Shown here one piece after another: positions 51,397 to 62,100 of a stretch of DNA of 64,000 nucleotides (within the stretch, counting starts at the first letter, position 1; every line of letters starts with the position of its first letter). The notes below the pieces were generated by a model. It had not been told where the DNA came from. It saw nothing but the letters and a program-made list of their open reading frames with translations, and did no database searches. The position numbers and the translations under genes were made by a program. This stretch comes from Carallia brachiata (Eukaryota; Streptophyta; Magnoliopsida; Malpighiales; Rhizophoraceae): NCBI GenBank assembly GCA_021464245.1, contig JADCRB010000111.1, positions 248,001 to 312,000 of the forward strand. The letters are read 5' to 3'.

Positions 51397-54300
51397 ATGC
51401 AGGGCGATGAGGCCAAGGTCTTGCTAGGCTTCTCCCCAAGTTCCAGACCCACCCCATCTCAGGTAAACTCCCCACCCTCACCCCCACTATCACAAACAAA
51501 AATGTAAAAGATAAAATTAAAAGCTTCCCTGTAAATCTACCCTCAATGGAAACCTGATCCTCCACTCCCTCTTAGGGTTCTGCCTGCCTTATGTTCATGA
51601 TCAACTCTATTGGTAGCCCCAGCTTTCTGGGGTTAAACCTTTTGTGGGGTTGACTTTTTTTTCCTTCTTTTTTATCTAGAAAGTTTTAATCTTTCTGAAG
51701 CAAATTTTATTCATGTTGTATATTCAGTGACTTAAAGATTGGAACTTTGGGAATTATTGGCAGTGAATTTTTTGATTAGACTGATATTTAGACTGTTTCT
51801 GATTTAAGCTGATTTAAAGATGCTTTGCTTTGTGATTTGTCACTTTTAACAATCTAAAGAACCATTTTTTTTTCCCACTTTTTATGGTTGTTTTACTTTA
51901 CAATCAAATGGGCAAGGCAGGTTAAAGCTGCTTACAGAAATAAGGTATGGGAGTGCCATCCTGACCTATTTCCCATCCATGAAAAGGCTCGAGCCGAGTC
52001 CCAGTTCAAGTCGGTAATGTTCAAGTCTTCTCTTTGTTTTCCATTCAAAAAATTCTGTGCATTCTTTGTTGGTTTTACCTATAGGTCACTTTTTTTTTCC
52101 CCCTCCTTTTTTTTTTTTTCCTTCTGTTAGTTAGAATTGCCATGAATTGTTTGTTTGATCTTTGACCGAAGTTAACTCATATCATAACATAGCCATTTTT
52201 GCATCTTTGCTTTCTTATGTTGGTTGCACCTCTGATTGAAATTGATGTCAACTGCAGTTCCAATGGAGATTTTGTTGAATCTAATTTTTGTTAATATTGA
52301 TCTTTTCTGTGGTTTTTTTGGTAAGAGCACGTGATTGCTAGTGTCATATACCTCAATTCACCCGATGGCCGTTGTTGGATAGAATGAATCGTCATTTTGC
52401 TATTAGCTTCAGGCCTTAAGACAGAAGGGCCTCATTGTGAATTGACTAACATTATCGTGTCAACACACTTTTTGTGGCAATTGCTTGATGTCAACTACAC
52501 CATATCTATCCCTTTTTCTCCTTTGTTTCCCCAGCAAGCTGTTTCATTGACTATTGTTGCCTTGGATTATTACTTTGTGCAATTACTTTAAAAGACAAAA
52601 ATGACTGTTGTATTATCGGGCTGATCTTGCCATCATTGACTGCAGATTTCTGAAGCGTACACTTGCCTGCTGTCGGGTAACTCTTCTTTCTTGATATCAT
52701 TTTTAGATATGTGAAAGAGTTGGGCTCCCATAACCATGGTTTGCAAAACTCCCAAAGGCATTAGAAAACATATTAGAAAGACTTGCAAATCTGAACAGTG
52801 GCGTGTCTTAAGTATAGTTTTAGTAGATGTCTAATGGGTCTCCTTTTGCCATCAGCGAGATGACCTTGTTTTGGTGAATTTCTTTTGTCAAGTTTTTTGC
52901 TATTATTTTTGTATTATTATATTCTGAACAATGTCCTGTTTTGGAGTTTCCTAGTCACCTATGGTTGTAGATTTGTTGCTTTGGTTTGTAGTCCAGGTTT
53001 AGTTATGCATTGAGTAACGGTTCTAAGGAAGAGCCATATGTTGACAAAGTTGACTGGGGAGCTGCTCTTTGAAAGGATTTCTAGTGTCAAAACACTATAT
53101 TCTATGAGTTAGGTTCGTTTCTTCCTTGTTCTTGGTGAGTGTTATTGATATTATTGGATTGTTGTGTTGTACCTTACACTAAAAAGTAACCTGGCTCTAG
53201 AGAATTCCATCTCATATACTGAATACGATTCCCATTTTATAGTTTGTGCTCTAACATTGCAGCTTAGGGATATAAAGTTGATCTCTTTTGTTAACCCCCG
53301 ATTGTTGAAGAGATGGGCCCGCTTCGGTCCTCAGGGTATGTTGACCCTGGATGGGAGCACGGTGTCGCTCAGGATGAAAAAAAGAAGAAGGTTAAGTGCA
53401 ACTACTGTGGAAAAGTAGTTAGTGGTGGAATTTTCAGGTTGAAGCAACATCTAGCTAAAATATCTGGTGAAGTCACTCATTGCGACAAGGTTCCTGAGGA
53501 CGCATGTTTCAATATGAGAAAGAATCTGGAAGGTTGCCGTTCTGGTCGAAAACGAAGGCAATCTGAATATGATGAAACGTCGTTGGTTTATCAATCTAAT
53601 GATTACAGTGAAATGGAAGAAACTCCTGGTAGTTATAAAGGGAAAGGCAAGAAAGTCATGTGTGAAAAGAACTTCGTCATAAGATTTGCTCCTCTTCGAT
53701 CGTTGGGCTATGTGGATCCTGGCTGGGAACATTGTGTTCCTCAAGATGAAAAGAAGAAAAGGGTGAAATGCAATTACTGTGAAAAAATAATTAGTGGAGG
53801 CATAAACAGATTTAAACAACATCTTGCCAGGATCCCCTGGAGAAGTTGCGTACTGTGATAAGGCACCTGAGGAAGTGTATCTTAAAATCAAGGAAAATAT
53901 GAAATGGCACCGTACGGGTAGACGGCATCGGAAACCTGACACCAAGGAGATATCTGCTTTCTACATGCACTCAGATAACGAGGATGAAGAGGAAGAACAG
54001 GATGGAGGATTGTTACAATGTGCAACAAAGGATATACTGGCCATTGATTATAAAATTTCAGATAATGACATCAGAAACAACAAGGGGAGTGTGGTAGTAG
54101 TGGCAACAGTGTTGAACCACTTACAAGAAAATCAAGATTGGATTCAGTGTTTTTGAAGTCACTTAAAAGCCAAAAATCATCACAATACAAGCAAGTGAAA
54201 GCAAAGATGGCTTCAGAGAAAAAGGCTAGGAAAGAAGCAATATCTGCTATTTGCAAATTCTTTTATTATGCAGGAGTTTCAGCAAGTGCAGCAGATTCCC

Positions 54301-57300
54301 CTTATTTTCATAAAATGCTGGAGTTAGTTGGCCAGTATGGGCAAGGCCTGCAGGGCCCTTTGAGCCCGTTGATATCTGGCCGATTTCTTCAGGATGAGAT
54401 CAATAGCACTAAGGAGTACCTAGCTGAATTCAGGGCATCGTGGGCAATGACTGGTTGCTCTATTGTGGCTGATAGCTGGAATGATATACATGGTAAAACA
54501 TTGATTAACTTCTTGGTTTCTTGTCCTCGAGGTGTATATTTTGTCTCTTCAGTTGATGCCACTGATGTCATCGAAGATGCTGAAAATCTGTTCAAGTTGT
54601 TGGACAAAGTGGTTGAAGAGATTGGCGAGGAAAATGTGGTCCAGGTATTAAATCCTCAGTTTTTGCTTTTCTCCTGCAATGTGCTGGTTTAAGTTTAGCT
54701 GTTAATAGCTGCCTAAGCTGTTATCTTCTTGCTTTCATCTCAGGTAATCACCAAGAATACTGCCACTTTGAAGACTGCTGGGAAGATGCTTGAGGAGAAA
54801 AGAAGACATTTATTTTGGACACCATGTGCTGCACACTGCATTGATAGGATGCTTGAGGATTTTCTAAACATAAAATGGATTGGAGAATGTATCGATAAAG
54901 CTAAAAGAATCACAAGACTTATATATAACAATTCATGGTTGTTGAGTTTTATGAAGAAAGAGTTTACCAGGGGACAGGAACTTCTCAAGCCAGCTGTTAC
55001 AAAGTTTGCCACCACTTTTTTCAGTTTAGATAGTTTGTTGGACCACAGGATTGATCTTAAGAAAATGTTTCAGTCAAACAAATGGCTTTCTTCCCCATTT
55101 GCGACGTCAGACGAGGCTAAAGAAGTTGAGAAGATTGTCTCAAGTGTGCCATTCTGGAAGAAGTTGCAATTTGTGAGGAAAACTTTAGAGCCAGTTGCGA
55201 ATGTCCTTCAAAAGATAGAAAGCGATGAGATCCAGTCAATGCCATGTATATATAATGACATGTGCAGCGCTAAGTTTGAAATTAAATCCATTCATGGGGA
55301 TGATGCACGAAAATATGGACCTGTCTGGAGTGTGATAGAAAATCACTGGAACTCATTGTTCCACCATCCTCTTTATGTGGCTGCTTACTTTCTCAATCCA
55401 TCATACCGCTATCGTCCTGATTTTATAGAGGTATTGCAAACTGAAACTGCTCCTTTATTATTTAAAATTCTCTCAAGCATTTGATTTTAATTTCCTCTTG
55501 TTTGTCATTATAGCATCCTGAGGTAATTCGTGGTTTAAATGAATGCATTGTTCGACTAGAAGCTGATAATGGAAAAAGAATTTCAGCATCCACGCAGGTA
55601 ATGCATTCTTCCGTTCTTGTATCTGGTTCTACTTTATAATGGCAAGGCTATTGCTCATACTGTCTATAATGCTCCTTAGTGATGCCATAAAAGTAGACAA
55701 AATAATTGTTATTTATTTTTTATTCAATATTATTTAATTACTGGACCTTACTTTTGTTTCCCTTCTCATGTAATTAGATTCCTGATTTTGTATTTGCTAA
55801 AGCTGATTTTGGAACTGATTTGGCTATAAGTACTAGAATGGAGCTAGATCCAGGTATGCAACTCAAGTCCTGTGCAACTTAATGCCTAGCTTGGAAGTAA
55901 TAAATGTGGTTGTCTGTATATTTGTGCAAAATCAAGAGATGATGTGAACCTATGCTACTTTTATTCTTGTAAGCTGCGTGGTGGCAACAACATGGGATAA
56001 ATTGCTTGGAGCTTCAGAGAATTGCCATACGCATACTAAGCCAGACATGCTCATCTATTGGATGTGAACATACTTGGAGCCCCTATGATCAAGTTCGCAT
56101 CAAAAAGGCACAATTGTCTGTCTCGGAAGAGATGGAATGAGCTTACCTATGCTCACTACAATTTACGACTACGAGAACGTCAGCTGGGAGTGAAGCTTGG
56201 TGAATCCTTTTCGTTTGACAGTTTCATGATTGAAAGCATGCTGGATGACTGGATTGTGGAGGCAGAAAAACAGGCTGTGCAAGAGGACGAGGTGCCTACA
56301 TTTCTACATGCTTTTTTGTGCAGAAGTTTCTTTTTATCTCATGTGCTGCTTAAGGTTGCACATAAAGTGATTTAAGAATTTATTCTTGAATCCTTGTCAT
56401 TTTAGGAGATCGTGGACAGTGAGATGGAACAATTTGGTGGAGATGAAATGGATGAGAACGATCATACAGAAAATAGACCTGCAGAAATGGTGACACTGGC
56501 TGGTGTGGACGAACCTTTCGAAACTAGTCCTGCTGCTGCAGGGGTTACCACTGATGATGATGGTTTTGATTTTCTTGATGATGATTTGACTGAATAATCA
56601 TGTCCTAAAAGCATGGAGTAAGCAGTGAGACACAATCAGAGGAAATGAATGCTGATGAGAAAAGTTACTTATTGTCTGATTCATGTCTCATATTTTGTTC
56701 TGCTGTATGTGTTTATTAACGAGTTCATTTAGTTTGATCAGAAATATTTTCAGGTTTTCTTTACCCGCATTGATTTTAATCTCTTCCTTCATCCCTAACG
56801 TTTCCTGTCTGCAATTCTCAATAGATTTTATTCCGCGTGGGGAGTGCCATTCTTTTTTCCTTTCATGTCAGAATCATAGAGAGGCCTGGAATGTCTGTCA
56901 TTAGCTTTTGTACATGAGCTAGTTCAGTTGCAAGTTGTCTAATTAGAATGTGCTAGTTTGGGATTGAGTTTGCAAACCATGAAAAAATTGCTAATCACCT
57001 TGCTTTAGAAGTGGGTGATGCGCTGAACAGATACAGAACCTATCAAAGTTAAGTATTAAATTTGACTTGCTTTTTAAATGTCATGACATGGCTGGCACAG
57101 GTGCAGGAGGTAAAGATTCTGCTTCAGGTAACTATACTGTTCAAAGGTTTTCTTGACTTTCATTTTCTTTTTTGCTTTTCTGGGATGTCCCCATCGTCTC
57201 CCTGGTGGACATAATCTCTCTTGATTAACAGCATATACCCAAGTTGTGAGGACAGGAGTCCCCAGAACACGGGGCGGACGAAAGAACCGTGGCCTGATCG

Positions 57301-57506
57301 GCGTGCCCTTCCTTTTTATTGTCCTGGGAACAGTTGGACTGGGAATCTTAAATGCCAGCAGGTGAAAGAAACTGTCAAACCTGAGGATGATAAGTTCTTG
57401 GTCTAGGTTAGAATGTTTGGTTAAACGTTTTGTTCGCATTTTGCTTGACAGGGCATACAAAAAGCAGAAAGATACGAATCCTTCACACAATCCTTTTCTG
57501 CCTTGA
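51397..57506 (+). CDS. J-domain (DnaJ-like) protein with C-terminal membrane segment; hosts a nested gene in intron 3
   Basis: J-domain proteins recruit and stimulate Hsp70 chaperones. Six exons: 51397-51462, 51921-52013, 52646-52676, 57101-57127, 57232-57361, 57452-57506; every junction is GT-AG and the phases join exactly, giving 133 residues. Residues about 5-64 form a J-domain with HPD at 35-37 (CHPDLFP) and the ISEAYTCLLSG helix end. A Gly/Ser linker and basic stretch (RTRGGRKNR, 84-92) precede one hydrophobic segment (about 94-113, IGVPFLFIVLGTVGLGIL) and a short polar tail ending NPFLP. A small tail-anchored J-protein is inferred; which membrane is unknown. Intron 3 is about 4.4 kb and contains the whole BED/hAT gene. 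Alternative reading: an ATG at 57088 is in frame with exon 4, so the last three exons could be a separate 74-residue membrane protein. Confidence 0.75.
53313..56597 (+). pseudogene. Tandem BED zinc finger / hAT-transposase-derived gene with three frameshifts
   Basis: Belongs to the plant family of domesticated hAT transposases (Arabidopsis At3g17450 type, from memory), likely nuclear DNA-binding proteins. Exons: 53313-54644, 54744-55430, 55514-55597, 55778-55853, 55974-56291, 56406-56597. It starts MGPLRSSGYVDPGWEHG; two BED fingers (CNYCGKVVSGG and CNYCEKIISGG, each with a KQHLA and a later Cys) are followed by an acidic stretch, a DUF659-like core (ADSWND, CAAHCIDRM) and the hAT dimerisation region, then an acidic tail. 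Frameshifts: an extra C in CCCC near 53834, a missing base near 54080 that restores the frame, and an extra base near 56095 inside the dimerisation region. The VxTDNA motif of active hATs reads VITKNTA. It lies entirely inside intron 3 of the J-domain gene, same strand. Confidence 0.85.
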
Positions 57507-59583
57507 TGTGAGACCATCATGTGGAATCCCGGGTAGCACTTGGAATTGTCCGGAAGCATTAGTCAGTACATCGGATTGTTCCTGGTGTGCCTATGTTACT
57601 GCATGTTGCAAAGCTCCTGCATATTTTCTCCTTAATTGGTGCTATTTTATGCTTTAATTTCTTTGAGGTAAATGCCAATTTAACTTAGCCAAACTCTTCG
57701 TGGGGCACTCAAATTATCCTCTCATTTTTAGCTTGCAGATGGTCCACAATTTTTTTGTTTTTTGGTTTTTTCAAAGAGTAATTTTGTTTTCGGAGGTTAA
57801 CGATGTAGCAGTACCAGAAGAGATCATATGATTGCTTGGCATTGCGAAACAAGCAGCAGGCATTGCGTTCCTGCCTTTACCCACTGTAAAATAGTTAATG
57901 GGAACGTACGGAAAATCGGTTTGGTCATCATCTTAACATTAGAGCCGTTGAGTTCCATATTGTTTATAGGATAAGTGATGAACTCCCGGCGAAAGTTTCC
58001 ACTAGAGCAAACTAGTGGGTAGCCATGAATGTGTTCAATTTGATTACGCATGAAAATATGTCAACTGTTAAGCATATACGTTGAATGCACAACAGTTAAT
58101 GAACATAGTTCGCAACTTTTTTTTTGTTTTTAAAGTTCATTAGAGCTAGTAGTCTAACAGTAAGAAGAAAAAAAAGGTAAGCGCTAAATCTTAAGTTCAA
58201 ACTCCAAACTAGGAAGTTAGAGATACGCTCCTTCAATTAACTGAATTGGTTTTCTAGTTCAATCAACTGAATTGGTTGTCTAGTTCGCATCTTTAAGATA
58301 GTGAAAACATCCCGAATGGCATAAAAATCTCAAAAAAGCATAAGCCCAGGCATAGACCTGCCGAACCACCTTGGAGTGATAGGCTCTTTATCAACTTTCA
58401 GGGATTTTACAAGTCTGCACTCTAAAGCGGGGCATACGCCCAATTGGACAACGGACAAATGTGAATTTGTTTCTTATTGATGTTTTGTTTTCTCAGTGAA
58501 AAATGAACTAATATTGAAATGTCGGCAATTACAGAAAGCGAATGCCGATTCCAGGCCTACCTACAAAATGAAGGAATAAAGCAAACCACATGTTCATCAT
58601 GAACTAACAACTTTAACACAAAGTAAAGAGGAACATAGGAGAGCAGACGTTGAACAAAATAAAGTACACCACACAATATTAATAATAGCAGTCTCTGCAA
58701 ACTAATGTCATACCCAGATTCTGAATTCACTCTAACTGAAAAATAGGAAGTGGCATTTGCAGTAACATAGTCCTCCATGGTTGATGTGTATGAAAACCTC
58801 CATAATCTGTATCAATAATACACGAGGGTTCAGGCCCAAGAGTAGAAGTTCCCATGTGAATATGAGCAAACCTTAAAAGAGAATCACTTCACGTCTTTCT
58901 CCTAATAACTTTCCGCCTGTCCATCAAGTATACCACTTAGCTTGTTATCTGAAGCATTGACTGATCAGAAACCACCCAAAGAGAATCTCTAAACACCTTG
59001 AGCCACCTAAGGTAATAAGCACGCACAATGATAAAGCTGGACAAATAGCATAGATGGAATGGCCATACCCAAATAGACCACAGTTCAATGTGAAATTAAA
59101 GATTGATAGGCTGAAACCAAAACTCCAGGGTGCTTCTCCAACTCCATCTTGTTGCGAAGGAAAGATATCCAGCAAGAATATAACATTCAGCAGATGGCTT
59201 GTAATTGACAAAATCTCATAATCCAGGTAAGCAGCAAAGCTTCAAAAATAGGCCTTGATTGCAGGAAGCAGCTTACCATGTCAAATGTGTATCATATGTG
59301 AATTCCGTAACATGGAACATGTGACATCACCATAAGAATCCTTCTTGCTCACCAGAATAAAGTTCTCATCAAACAAGAATAGAAAAGACAAAACCTAAAC
59401 TACCTTCTTAATTCATAATATAAGCGCAGAAATACAACATAGTTTCAACTTTTATTAACTATAATAGATTTTTCAACTGACCCAAATTTCCACAAAGCCA
59501 CCAGCATTCCGTCAATATACCTTTTCGTGTAGGGTCACTTAGTCGGGACCAGCACTGATCTCAATTCAATTAAGCACCAGTGC
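57507..59583. other. Spacer between convergent genes
   Basis: Lies between the 3' ends of the J-domain gene (+) and the NYN gene (-). It should hold both 3' UTRs and terminators. No coding frame with a recognisable domain; a T-rich stretch near 57745-57770 and 58120-58130. Confidence 0.5.
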
Positions 59584-61822
59584 CTATACTGTTTTAGTGT
59601 CTTGAATGGTGATAGCAACAGGTTTCCATCCTGAAGGATGATGGATAATCCACTTCTTCAAAGCAACAGTCATATTCAAGATCTGGAGTACTTCACCCAA
59701 AGCGAGATCTTCCAAGCATTCCCTTTTCAGAATCAAAGCTGCTTCATATCTGTATGTCGGTGAGAAACCATATAGAATAGTTTTGATATCATAACCTAAC
59801 ATTCAAAGAAAGTCAAATTAGGAAATAACAAGGCAAGCAATTTACCTGCAATTGGAGGCCATCATGGCAGATCGGCCAACTGAAGAAGTTAGAAACATTC
59901 GTATTTTATCCCATGTTGCTTTCGGATACTGATTAGGATTACCCCCTATAGGATTCACACACTTCCATAGTCTCTCATTTTTACCAACATATAACTGAAC
60001 TGCACCTAAGTTCTGCATCATTATCATATTGTGCTCAATTGCACTATCCAGAGCCTTCCTTACATCAGTATTGCAGTGTTTTGGATCACCAAAACGAATA
60101 CAGTCAGTTATGTTAGCTTCAGTGGGCATAATTTTTTCAATTTTCAAGGTGTCCAAGGCAAGCAAGATAACCCCAATAAGGCCTTGCACATATTCTGGAG
60201 GAGGTGGATGCCCTTGAGCTCCCCAAGTACCATTATTAGGATTGGTGCTGGATAACATAAAATTGGATGGAGCAGGTGGAAATTCAGGAACTTTAGGAAG
60301 CCGATTGCTTGCTTGGCTACTGTTTATGAAACGCTCTCTATTAGGTCCATTTAAGGTAGCAAAACTTCGAGGCTCAAAAGAGCCTGCTTGAAAATCTTTT
60401 ACACTTTGATGAGGATAATTAGGAGGATTTGGAACATAATTGGGCTGTTCAGACATACTTAGCTTACCAATATCGGGCATATTCATGGAAGGGAGAGGTG
60501 AAAATCCAAGAGAATCAGCTACAGCATTCATTGGACGATAACCATGATTATGATGGGTAATTGGACGTAACAGATTATCAGCCACAAAAGGACGTTGTGG
60601 TGCAGGGGGGTTATTCAGCCTTGGAAGATGCATATGGTGACTTTGAGATGGATCAGAATAATCCGAAATAGGCCTACTTGCTGGATCACCACCCCCAAAG
60701 AATTCGTGTGGGGCTTTCTTAAACTGCTTTTGTTGTGCATGTTCTTGTTTTAAACTGTATTCATAGCTCTTGGTTTCTTGAGATATAACTGGAGCACTGG
60801 AGGCCCTTGAAATGTTCGGCTGAGCCGGGCCGTTACCAATATATTTACCCTTGGATCTGAAATCTCTACTTTTTGCATTAATAAATGAATTTTGACTTCC
60901 CAATGAAAGGCTTTCAGAACTGAAGGCCATTGATTGGCTGAACTGAGTAGGTTCAGAACACATACTTGCTGAAGTCACAGCAGCAAGTTGTGCCGATTCG
61001 TTACTGGAAAGAGGGGGTCCTCCCGCCGAAAGACTAGTCCAAAGCCATACAGTCCTCGCCGCAGCAATTAGCGGTGCAGAAGCCTTGTGCGGCTGTGCCA
61101 AGAGTATATTATATCTCCTCATGCGAAGCTGATGTAAAGCGTTGGAAAAATCCCGGTCACCAGAAATAAGTAAATAATTGGCCGGCGCCGGATTGTCCAC
61201 TGCCCAGAAAAGCATATCAACAAGAATTTTCTTGTCACTCGCATCTTTCACGCCTGCTTATCAATCATTAGATCAAATATTTCATCCAATCAGCACAAAA
61301 TCCAAAGAACAATCAAACACATTGCAAAGTACACTTCCGGCCGCACATCACAAATACAGAAAACACTCTTCTTCTAAAGTCCAACAATCCAATTCAAGAA
61401 CAGATCAGAGTCAGACCAACCACATCAGTTAAAACCCTAGAACAGTTAAAAAAAATCAATCCAAACAGTACGAAAACAAAAATTACAACCAAAAAAAAGA
61501 AAGAAAACCTAAACAGTTAACCAGTAAAGACAGTACCGGCGGGGACGTGATTGAGGGCGATGCCGGTGCTAGAGAGAGCCCGCTGGACGGGCTCCGGTAT
61601 ACGATTCGTGTCGCCGTAGGCGGAGATGGAGACGGGACCTCGGTAATTCATGTTCGCGAGGGCGGAGCTTATGTTCTGGGCGATTGAGTGGGGGTCGCAC
61701 ACCTTGGGCACCTGGCAGTTCTCTATGTCCCACCAGACCGAGGTCTTCGCCGCCACGTACTGCGCCTCCGTCGCCCCCCGCCCGGCCGCGGCGGTGGCAT
61801 CTCCGGTCACATCTCCAACCAT
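59584..61822 (-). CDS. NYN-domain (MARF1/limkain-b1-like) putative RNase
   Basis: NYN domains are PIN-like metal-dependent RNases; plant members of the MARF1-like group are thought to act on RNA, some in organelles. Exons 61822-61537, 61253-59846 and 59749-59584, GT-AG, in phase, 619 residues. The NYN domain is about residues 28-165: [22 protein letters not shown] and [13 protein letters not shown] supply the acidic residues. The middle is a long low-complexity Ser/Pro/Asn region. A conserved C-terminal domain (roughly 450-619) starts [20 protein letters not shown] and includes [15 protein letters not shown]; it resembles the OST-HTH-associated region of this family. The ATG follows a GAAGAA-rich leader on the minus strand. 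No damage. Target RNA unknown. Confidence 0.9.
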
Positions 61823-62100
61823 GGCGTTAAAGCTAAGATGTATTAATCCAGTCTTCGCTTAGGGCCAAGATTGCATGTGCACTTCTGCGTGACTTCTCCG
61901 AATCTTTCTCTTCTTCTTCTTCTTCTTGCTTGTTTCTTTGAGATTTTCTTTTCTTTTCTCTTCTTTTCTTTTTTCTTCTTTTTTTTTTTTTGTTGTTTTA
62001 TTCCTTTTTTTTCTCTTTTCGAGTCCTTCCGACTCCCTTTAGTGACTGCGGACGCGCTCGCTTCTCTGTTTTTTTCTTTCTTCTTATTAGAAATCATCGG
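61823..62100 (-). promoter_or_regulatory. Leader/promoter of the NYN gene, with GAA-rich tract
   Basis: Read on the minus strand this is a purine-rich GAAGAAGAA/AAAGAAAAG leader immediately upstream of the ATG at 61822. Purine-rich leaders are common in plant housekeeping genes. The start of transcription was not located. Confidence 0.4.

Larger units (their letters stand above)
48893..53826. repeat. Segmental tandem duplication, right copy (B)
   Basis: Begins with the RF1 fragment directly after the broken BED gene of copy A and runs on into the full J-domain and BED/hAT genes. Relative to A it lacks most of RF1 exons 1-6 and the 43430-45985 spacer with the Helitron-like element, and carries an extra segment at about 49648-51165. 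Confidence 0.85.

Noticed and set aside
53451..53945. Minus-strand open frame of 164 codons
   Set aside because: Antisense shadow of the BED-finger exon.
57088..57506. Stand-alone 74-residue membrane protein starting at ATG 57088
   Set aside because: The ATG is in frame and cannot be excluded, but GGCACAG|GTGC is a good acceptor whose phase fits exon 3 of the J-domain gene, so I prefer the joined model.
57074..57559. Minus-strand open frame of 161 codons
   Set aside because: It is the antisense of exons 5 and 6 of the J-domain gene, whose sense reading has correct splice sites and a membrane segment.
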